From JBOGEN01 sp050743265 (lineage in GTDB: Bacteria; Actinomycetota; Actinomycetes; JBOGEN01), in contig JBOGEN010000116.1 in assembly GCA_050743265.1 (NCBI GenBank), positions 1 to 10,199 of the forward strand: DNA of 10,199 nt, written 5' to 3'. Below are positions 6,160 to 10,199 of the stretch, one piece after another (the stretch's first letter is position 1; each line of letters opens with the position of its first letter). The position numbers were made by a program, and so were the translations under genes. Below the pieces are notes generated by a model, which was not told where the DNA came from, did not search any database, and was given only the letters and a program-made list of their open reading frames with translations.

Positions 6160-6975
6160 CTAGAGCACGCCCCGCGCGCTGAGGAACGACAGCGGGTCGA
6201 TGGGGCCGCCGCCGCCCGGGTGCACCTCGAGGTGCAGGTGCGGACCGGTGGTGTTGCCGGTCATGCCGACCCGGCCGATCATTTCGCCGGGCACGACCGT
6301 GCCGCTGGCCTGGGAGATCTCGGAGAGGTGGCAGTACCAGGTGACGGTGCCGTCCCAGTGCTCGATGGCGATCTTGTACCCGTACGACCCGTCCCAGCCC
6401 GCTGAGATGATCTCGCCAGAGCTCACGGACTGTACCGGCGTGCCCTCGTCGGCGGCGAAGTCCTGGCCGGTGTGCGTGCTCGACCAGAGCCCGCTGCTCT
6501 CCCCGAAGTTGGCACTCAGTTCGAAGCCGTGCAGTGGCAGCACCCACTGCTGCATCCGCTCGCGGCGGCGCTCACGTGCGGCACGCTCGCGTGCCTCGCG
6601 GCGCTGCTCCCTCAGCTCACGCAGCCGCTCCAGGCGCGCGGCCTCGAGGCGCTGGCTGGCCTCCTGCCGGGCCACGTCGGCCTGGTCGTCACGCATCTGG
6701 TTCTCGCTTGCCGCGTCCGGGACCGGGGCGGCGGCCACGCTCTGGGTGTCGGCGCCCACCGGGTTCTCGTCGGCCTCGTTGGCCGCCATGGCCATCTCAC
6801 CTGCCGGTGCGGCCATGAGGACGCCTGCGACAGCCACGAGTGGCATACCGATGGGGCGCTGACGGGGGCGGCGGTGGCGCGTGCGTCGATGACGCCCGCC
6901 TGAGCTGGGCGGCAGGGGAGCAGCGTGCACGAGGGGAAGCTTTCCGATCGGGGACCCGATAGCCGCCCGAACCAT
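6160..6975 (-). CDS. Exported M23-family (LytM-type) zinc peptidase
   Basis: A 271-residue envelope protein with a peptidoglycan-endopeptidase domain. Residues 1-43 are rich in His, Arg and Pro. A hydrophobic stretch at about 44-66 (MPLVAVAGVLMAAPAGEMAMAA) acts as signal peptide or membrane anchor. Residues 91-142 are strongly charged, Arg/Glu-rich coiled coil. The M23 domain spans about 143-265: H168 and D172 in HTGQDFAADEGTPV, catalytic-type H216 in WYCHLS, and H246/H248 in TGPHLHLEV, so the zinc ligands H168, D172, H248 and both catalytic His positions are all present and the enzyme should be active. Members cut peptide cross-links or serve as activators of other wall hydrolases. The long basic N-region is common in actinobacterial homologues, supporting the ATG at 6975; a shorter form from Met44 is possible. 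It has its own upstream region shared with the divergent B12 gene. Confidence 0.9.
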   Translation of the reverse strand: MVRAAIGSPIGKLPLVHAAPLPPSSGGRHRRTRHRRPRQRPIGMPLVAVAGVLMAAPAGEMAMAANEADENPVGADTQSVAAAPVPDAASENQMRDDQADVARQEASQRLEAARLERLRELREQRREARERAARERRRERMQQWVLPLHGFELSANFGESSGLWSSTHTGQDFAADEGTPVQSVSSGEIISAGWDGSYGYKIAIEHWDGTVTWYCHLSEISQASGTVVPGEMIGRVGMTGNTTGPHLHLEVHPGGGGPIDPLSFLSARGVL

Positions 6976-6984
6976 AGCCCATAG

Positions 6985-6994
6985 TGACTAGTCA
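6985..6994. promoter_or_regulatory. Perfect 10-bp palindrome TGACTAGTCA upstream of the M23 gene
   Basis: TGACTAGTCA lies 10-19 bases before the M23 ATG on its coding strand. It is AT-rich against a very GC-rich background and overlaps the likely -10 region (TAGTCACTAT on the minus strand). A binding site for a dimeric regulator is plausible but unproven. Confidence 0.45.
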
Positions 6995-7002
6995 TCCCGA
7001 AC

Positions 7003-7016
7003 GGGGGGTACCCCCC
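7003..7016. promoter_or_regulatory. Perfect 14-bp palindrome GGGGGGTACCCCCC
   Basis: Six G, TA, six C: a fully symmetrical site 8 bases beyond the TGACTAGTCA palindrome and near the -35 position for the M23 gene. It could be an operator. As a homopolymer tract it is also prone to slippage, which could vary promoter spacing. The function is inference. Confidence 0.45.
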
Positions 7017-7100
7017 ACGAACCGGGTTGCGTCCCCGACCCGTGCCCGGCCAGTCGTCCGCGACCCAGGTCGTCGCAGGCGAACCGGCAGCGTCACGTGG

Positions 7101-7127
7101 CGGCATCCTCGCACGAGCACGATGCCG
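7101..7127. repeat. Imperfect inverted repeat in the divergent region
   Basis: CGGCATC (7101-7107) pairs with GATGCCG (7121-7127). Inside, CTCG/CGAG can pair again. It is not placed like a terminator, since both neighbours are transcribed away from it. It could be a leader structure in either mRNA or a binding site. Confidence 0.35.
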
Positions 7128-7262
7128 GCGATGAGGCCGGGTGGTCGAGGTCCGGGCTCCGGTGCGACGGACGGGGTGCCCGGCGAGACACCCTTGCGGA
7201 TCGTCCCCGTTCGTCCCCACGGCGAGGCCCCGCCGTCCGCCGGCCTGGACGCTCGTGTCGGC

Positions 7263-7268
7263 TACGCT
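7263..7268 (+). promoter_or_regulatory. Probable -10 box for the B12-binding subunit gene
   Basis: TACGCT matches TAnnnT and lies 36 bases before the ATG at 7305, leaving room for a short leader with the AGGAGG ribosome site. No clear -35 hexamer is visible at 16-18 bases upstream. Confidence 0.45.
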
Positions 7269-7293
7269 GCCCGGGACCTCAGAAGACCACCTC

Positions 7294-7299
7294 AGGAGG
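7294..7299 (+). promoter_or_regulatory. Consensus ribosome binding site for the B12-binding subunit
   Basis: AGGAGG lies 5 bases before the ATG at 7305. It is a full Shine-Dalgarno match and decides this start over the in-frame upstream starts that reach back to 6984. Confidence 0.85.
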
Positions 7300-7304
7300 C
7301 CGCC

Positions 7305-7727
7305 ATGGGTGCCGCCGGCCCCATCCGCGTCGTCGTGGCCAAGCCGGGCCTCGACGGTCACGACCGGGGAGCCAAGGTGGTCGCCCGGGCCCTGCGCGAC
7401 GCCGGCGTCGAGGTCATCTACACCGGGCTGCACCAGACCCCTGAGCAGATCGTCGAGGCGGCCGTCCAGGAGGACGCGGACGCCGTCGGCCTGTCCGTGC
7501 TCTCCGGCGCGCACATGACCCTGTTCCGCCGGGTGGTCGGGCTGCTCGCCGAGCGTGACGCGTCCGACATCGTGGTGTTCGGAGGCGGGATCATCCCGGA
7601 GGCGGACATCCCGCTGCTGCGCGAGATCGGCGTGGCCAAGGTCTTCACCCCCGGGGCGACGACGAAGGAGATCGTCGAGTGGGTTCGGGCCCACGTGGGG
7701 GACGAGGCGGAGCGGGCCACCGGCTGA
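7305..7727 (+). CDS. Free-standing cobalamin-binding subunit of a B12-dependent acyl-CoA mutase
   Basis: A 140-residue single-domain protein with the base-off/His-on B12-binding fold. D17-x-H19-x-x-G22 (PGLDGHDRGAK) provides the lower axial His to cobalt. The other family signatures are present: S64-V-L in GLSVLSGAH, and GGG (93-95) in VFGGGIIP. Length and motifs match the C-terminal domain of methylmalonyl-CoA mutase or the small subunits of split mutases (archaeal-type MCM small subunit, IcmB, HcmB). Such a subunit needs a separate TIM-barrel catalytic subunit, which is not in this window. The exact substrate (methylmalonyl-, isobutyryl- or another acyl-CoA) cannot be told. The neighbourhood with sucCD suggests succinyl-CoA metabolism, as in propionate or branched-chain degradation. 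The consensus AGGAGG fixes the start. No terminator is obvious before sucC, so some read-through is possible. Confidence 0.92.
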   Translation: MGAAGPIRVVVAKPGLDGHDRGAKVVARALRDAGVEVIYTGLHQTPEQIVEAAVQEDADAVGLSVLSGAHMTLFRRVVGLLAERDASDIVVFGGGIIPEADIPLLREIGVAKVFTPGATTKEIVEWVRAHVGDEAERATG

Positions 7728-7819
7728 GGGTCCGGGGAGGGGCCGCGTCCGACGTTTGGCGCTACCAGAGCCGTGACCTCCTGCTCCGGGCGGGTTCCTG
7801 GGGCTTCCCCCGGCCGGGT

Positions 7820-7825
7820 TACCCT
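7820..7825 (+). promoter_or_regulatory. Probable -10 box for sucCD
   Basis: TACCCT within GGGTTACCCT fits the TAnnnT pattern and gives a leader of about 85 bases before the GTG at 7916. A TTCCTG at 7795-7800 is a poor -35 at 19-bp spacing. The 188-bp gap after the B12 gene supports a separate promoter here. Confidence 0.45.
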
Positions 7826-7915
7826 GCCCGCGGACCTGCCGTGGCCGGGTGAGTCGCCTGTGCGCCGCGCGGCGTCGTGACCGCAGCTGGGACCCGACGA
7901 CAAGGACGAACACCC

Positions 7916-9106
7916 GTGGATCTGTTCGAGTACCAGGCGAAGGAGCTCTTCGCCGCGCATGGAGTGCCCGTCACCTGGCAGCAGGTGGCCGAGACCCCCG
8001 AGGAGGCCAGGGCCGCCGCCGCAGAGGCCGGCGGCCCCGTGGTCGTGAAGGCGCAGGTGAAGACCGGCGGCCGGGGCAAGGCCGGTGGCGTCAAGCTGGC
8101 GAAGACCCCGGAGGAGGCCGAGCAGCGTGCGCGCGACATCCTCGCGCTCACGATCAAGGGGCACGAGGTCCGCAAGGTCCTGATCTCGGAGGCGTCCGAG
8201 ATCGCCGAGGAGTACTACTTCTCGTTCCTGCTCGACCGGGCGAACCGCACGTTCCTCGCGATGGCCTCGGTCGAGGGCGGCGTCGAGATCGAGCAGATCG
8301 CCGTCGAGAAGCCCGAGGCGCTCGCCAAGGTGGCCGTCGACGCGATCGCCGGTGTGGACGCGACGAAGGCGCGCGAGATCGTCGAGAAGGCCGCGTTCCC
8401 GGCCGACGTGGCCGAGGCGGCCGTCGAGATCGTCCAGCAGCTCTGGAGGGTCTTCGTCGAGGAGGACGCCACCCTGGTCGAGGTGAACCCGCTCGTGCGT
8501 ACGCCGGACGACAAGGTGGTCGCGCTCGACGGCAAGGTCACGCTGGACGGCAACGCCGACTTCCGCCACCCCGACACGTTCGCCGCGTTCGCGGACGAGC
8601 ATGCGGGCGACCCGCTCGAGCGCAAGGCCAAGGAGCTCGACCTCAACTACGTCAAGCTCGACGGCCAGGTGGGCATCATCGGCAACGGTGCCGGGTTGGT
8701 CATGAGCACCCTCGACGTCGTCGCGTACGCGGGGGAGAAGGTCGGCGGGGTCAAGCCGGCCAACTTCCTCGACATCGGCGGCGGGGCCTCGGCCGAGGTC
8801 ATGGCGAACGGCCTCGACATCGTGCTGGGCGACGAGGACGTGAAGAGCGTGTTCGTCAACGTCTTCGGCGGCATCACCGCCTGTGACGCGGTCGCGAACG
8901 GCGTGGTGTCCGCGATCGACCTGCTGCAGAGCCGCGGGGAGACGATCGACAAGCCGCTGGTCGTCCGCCTCGACGGCAACAACGCCGACGAGGGCCGACG
9001 GATCCTCGCGGACGCGATCGCGCGCGGAGCCGACGCGATCACGATGGTCGACACCATGGACGATGCGGCCGGCCGGGCCGCCGAGCTCGCTGCCGCGGGA
9101 AAGTAG
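7916..9106 (+). CDS. sucC: Succinyl-CoA synthetase (ADP-forming) beta subunit
   Basis: A 396-residue beta subunit of the TCA-cycle enzyme converting succinyl-CoA plus NDP and phosphate to succinate, CoA and NTP. The N-terminal ATP-grasp part begins DLFEYQAKELFAAHGVPV and has the nucleotide loop VVKAQVKTGGRGKAGGVKLA (43-62). Magnesium ligands N191 (EVNPL) and D205 (ALDGK) keep the 14-residue spacing of E. coli N199/D213. The C-terminal CoA-ligase part has GIIGNGAGLVMSTLD (253-267), NFLDIGGGAS (283-292) and FVNVFGGIT (313-321). Length is normal for the family. The GTG at 7916 is chosen because the protein then begins exactly where family members do, with an AAGGA site 9 bases upstream; the frame open from 7877 would add 13 unrelated residues. 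Nine bases separate it from sucD. Confidence 0.97.
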   Translation: MDLFEYQAKELFAAHGVPVTWQQVAETPEEARAAAAEAGGPVVVKAQVKTGGRGKAGGVKLAKTPEEAEQRARDILALTIKGHEVRKVLISEASEIAEEYYFSFLLDRANRTFLAMASVEGGVEIEQIAVEKPEALAKVAVDAIAGVDATKAREIVEKAAFPADVAEAAVEIVQQLWRVFVEEDATLVEVNPLVRTPDDKVVALDGKVTLDGNADFRHPDTFAAFADEHAGDPLERKAKELDLNYVKLDGQVGIIGNGAGLVMSTLDVVAYAGEKVGGVKPANFLDIGGGASAEVMANGLDIVLGDEDVKSVFVNVFGGITACDAVANGVVSAIDLLQSRGETIDKPLVVRLDGNNADEGRRILADAIARGADAITMVDTMDDAAGRAAELAAAGK

Positions 9107-9115
9107 GGCATCGCT

Positions 9116-10000
9116 GTGGCTATCTTCCTCACCGAGAACAGCAAGGTCATCGTCCAGGGCATGACCGGGTCCGAGGGCAAGAAGCACACCAGCCGCATGC
9201 TGGCCTCGGGCACGAACATCGTCGGCGGGGTCAACCCCCGCAAGGCAGGCGAGAAGGTCGACTTCGACGGTGCGTCGCTGCCGGTGTTCGGCAGCGTCGG
9301 CGAGGCGATGAAGGAGACCGGGGCGGATGTCTCGGTCGTCTTCGTCCCGCCGAAGGGCGCCAAGGCGGCGGTGTACGAGGCCGTGGACGCCGGCATGCCG
9401 CTCGCCGTGGTCATCACCGAGGGCATCCCGGTGCACGACACGGCGAACTTCTTCCAGTACGCGCAGAACGCGGGTACGACCCGCATCATCGGGCCCAACT
9501 GCCCGGGTCTGATCAGCCCCGGCGCGTCGAATGCGGGCATCATCCCGGCCGACATCACCGCGGGCGGGCGGATCGGCCTCGTCTCGAAGTCGGGGACGCT
9601 GACCTACCAGATGATGTACGAGCTGCGCGACATCGGCTTCTCCACCTGCGTCGGTATCGGCGGTGACCCGGTCATCGGCACCACGCACATCGACGCGCTG
9701 GCCGCGTTCGAGGCCGACCCGGACACCGACGCGATCGTCATGATCGGCGAGATCGGCGGCGACGCGGAGGAGCGCGCTGCCGACTACGTCAGGGAGCACG
9801 TGAGCAAGCCGGTCGTCGGGTATGTCGCGGGCTTCACCGCTCCCGAGGGCAAGACGATGGGGCACGCGGGCGCGATCGTCTCCGGCTCGTCCGGTACGGC
9901 CCAGGCCAAGAAGGGGGCGCTCGAGGCCGCCGGCGTCAAGGTCGGCAGGACCCCGAGCGAGACCGCCGGGCTGATGCGCACGGTGATGACCTCCGGCTGA
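9116..10000 (+). CDS. sucD: Succinyl-CoA synthetase (ADP-forming) alpha subunit
   Basis: A 294-residue alpha subunit pairing with SucC. It carries the CoA-binding Rossmann motif VQGMTGSEGKKHTSRM (13-28), GPNCPGLISPG (126-136), LVSKSGTLTYQ (155-165), GIGGDPVIGT (180-189) and the phosphohistidine site GKTMGHAGAIV, where H250 corresponds to E. coli H246, the residue that carries phosphate between the two half-reactions. Length and all key residues are normal. It starts at GTG 9116, nine bases after the sucC stop, with only a weak TAGGG overlapping the sucC end, so translation is probably coupled to sucC and gives near-equal subunit amounts. A hairpin about 65 bases downstream probably ends the operon. 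Confidence 0.97.
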   Translation: MAIFLTENSKVIVQGMTGSEGKKHTSRMLASGTNIVGGVNPRKAGEKVDFDGASLPVFGSVGEAMKETGADVSVVFVPPKGAKAAVYEAVDAGMPLAVVITEGIPVHDTANFFQYAQNAGTTRIIGPNCPGLISPGASNAGIIPADITAGGRIGLVSKSGTLTYQMMYELRDIGFSTCVGIGGDPVIGTTHIDALAAFEADPDTDAIVMIGEIGGDAEERAADYVREHVSKPVVGYVAGFTAPEGKTMGHAGAIVSGSSGTAQAKKGALEAAGVKVGRTPSETAGLMRTVMTSG

Positions 10001-10064
10001 CGGGAAGCCCACGCCCCTCGCGGGTCGGGCCCGGGTTGCGACGGATTGCTCCCGGCTCGTCCGG

Positions 10065-10091
10065 CGCGGCCGACTTCTGGCGTCGGCCGCG
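10065..10091 (+). terminator. Hairpin terminator downstream of sucCD
   Basis: CGCGGCCGAC (10065-10074) and GTCGGCCGCG (10082-10091) form a perfect 10-bp stem with a 7-base loop, 64 bases after the sucD stop. No T-tract follows, as is often the case for GC-rich actinobacterial terminators. Confidence 0.65.
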
Positions 10092-10133
10092 TGCGGCGTG
10101 TCAGCGGCGGAGAACGCCCGCGGCGTTGCGAGC

Positions 10134-10199
10134 ATGACCGCTGTGCCCGGTCCGACCGCCCGCACCGGCACGGCCCTCAGGCCGTCGTCGGGGCGGTCG
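10134..10199 (+). CDS. Possible start of another gene, cut by the window edge
   Basis: An ATG at 10134 opens 22 codons (MTAVPGPTARTGTALRPSSG...) without a stop up to the window end. The residues are Thr/Ala/Pro/Arg-rich, as in many disordered N-termini of actinobacterial membrane proteins. No Shine-Dalgarno is visible. From memory of related genomes, sucCD is often followed by a DUF6350 (PerM-like) membrane protein and then purN/purH, which would fit, but nothing in these 66 bases proves it. Confidence 0.35.
   Translation, partial: MTAVPGPTARTGTALRPSSGRS

Larger units (their letters stand above)
6976..7304. other. Divergent intergenic region between M23 and B12-subunit genes
   Basis: These 329 bp lie between two divergently transcribed genes and hold their promoters. 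The first 100 bases contain two perfect palindromes close to the M23 start. An imperfect hairpin sits at 7101-7127, and a -10-like box plus a strong ribosome site precede the B12 gene. The plus frame is open through the whole region in phase with the B12 gene, but the encoded residues are low-complexity Arg/Pro/Gly without any domain, so I treat it as non-coding. No cobalamin-riboswitch box (GCCACTG) on the plus strand and no recognisable c-di-AMP riboswitch core on the minus strand were found by eye. Confidence 0.7.

Noticed and set aside
6984..7304. N-terminal extension of the B12-binding protein in the same frame
   Set aside because: The residues are low-complexity and unlike the family, and a perfect AGGAGG five bases before 7305 fixes the start.
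6976..7304. Possible riboswitch (c-di-AMP for M23 or cobalamin for the B12 gene)
   Set aside because: Both are attractive from gene context, but the conserved cores (for example a B12 box or the GGGGUGAAUC-like c-di-AMP core) are not visible on the relevant strands.
6612..7913. A 433-codon minus-strand frame across the M23 N-terminus, intergenic region and B12 gene
   Set aside because: It overlaps two well-supported genes, is Arg/Pro/Gly-rich and has no motif.
7418..10171. A 917-codon open frame antisense to the B12 gene, sucC and sucD
   Set aside because: It is the usual antisense shadow of GC-rich coding sequence: Arg/Asp/Val/Gly-rich with no domain motif, and it runs opposite three genes with unmistakable family motifs.
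1..10199. Mobile element, CRISPR array, defence island or biosynthetic cluster
   Set aside because: No transposase, integrase, terminal repeats, spacer arrays or defence-type genes were seen; gene content and base composition are uniformly housekeeping-like.

Overview
The window is GC-rich bacterial DNA with many GTG starts, TAnnnT-type -10 boxes and GC-rich hairpin terminators. Its gene content fits a high-GC actinomycete, most likely order Micrococcales (Cellulomonadaceae or Promicromonosporaceae type). Support comes from a PspC-class sensor kinase H-box, a PcrA/UvrD1 helicase with an actinobacterial-style insert, and an M23 peptidase with a long His/Arg-rich N-region close to sucCD. The taxon is inferred from memory of gene families and gene order, not from a search.

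Layout. (1) 2-1506 (+): the 3' part of a sensor histidine kinase, overlapping by 4 bases (ATGA) a NarL/FixJ response regulator, so one two-component operon. (2) 1631-1972 (+): a small four-helix membrane protein with a strong ribosome binding site. It is followed by a degenerate 15-bp tandem repeat and a GC-rich hairpin, and meets a convergent PIG-L/LmbE-type deacetylase (2079-2789, -). (3) 2990-3598 (+): a secreted protein with an M15/LAS-like metallopeptidase signature, ended by a very clear hairpin terminator. (4) 3702-6101 (+): the DNA helicase PcrA, with a -10 box placed so close to the ATG that a leaderless transcript is likely. (5) 6160-6975 (-): a secreted or membrane-anchored M23 peptidase with a coiled-coil linker, convergent with pcrA. 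(6) A 329-bp divergent intergenic region with two palindromes. (7) 7305-7727 (+): a free-standing cobalamin-binding subunit of a B12-dependent acyl-CoA mutase, then sucC (7916-9106) and sucD (9116-10000), the two subunits of succinyl-CoA synthetase. (8) A terminator-like hairpin and the possible start of another gene at the right edge.

How the parts fit together. The right part is central carbon metabolism: a methylmalonyl-CoA-type mutase makes succinyl-CoA, which SucCD turns into succinate with nucleotide triphosphate formation, so the B12 subunit beside sucCD is metabolically sensible. The middle holds DNA repair (PcrA) between two envelope-directed metallopeptidase-fold proteins. The left end is envelope or stress signalling. 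I see no mobile element, CRISPR array, tRNA, rRNA, toxin-antitoxin or defence system. This looks like a conserved chromosomal housekeeping segment, and the points of interest are mostly regulatory structures in the gaps.
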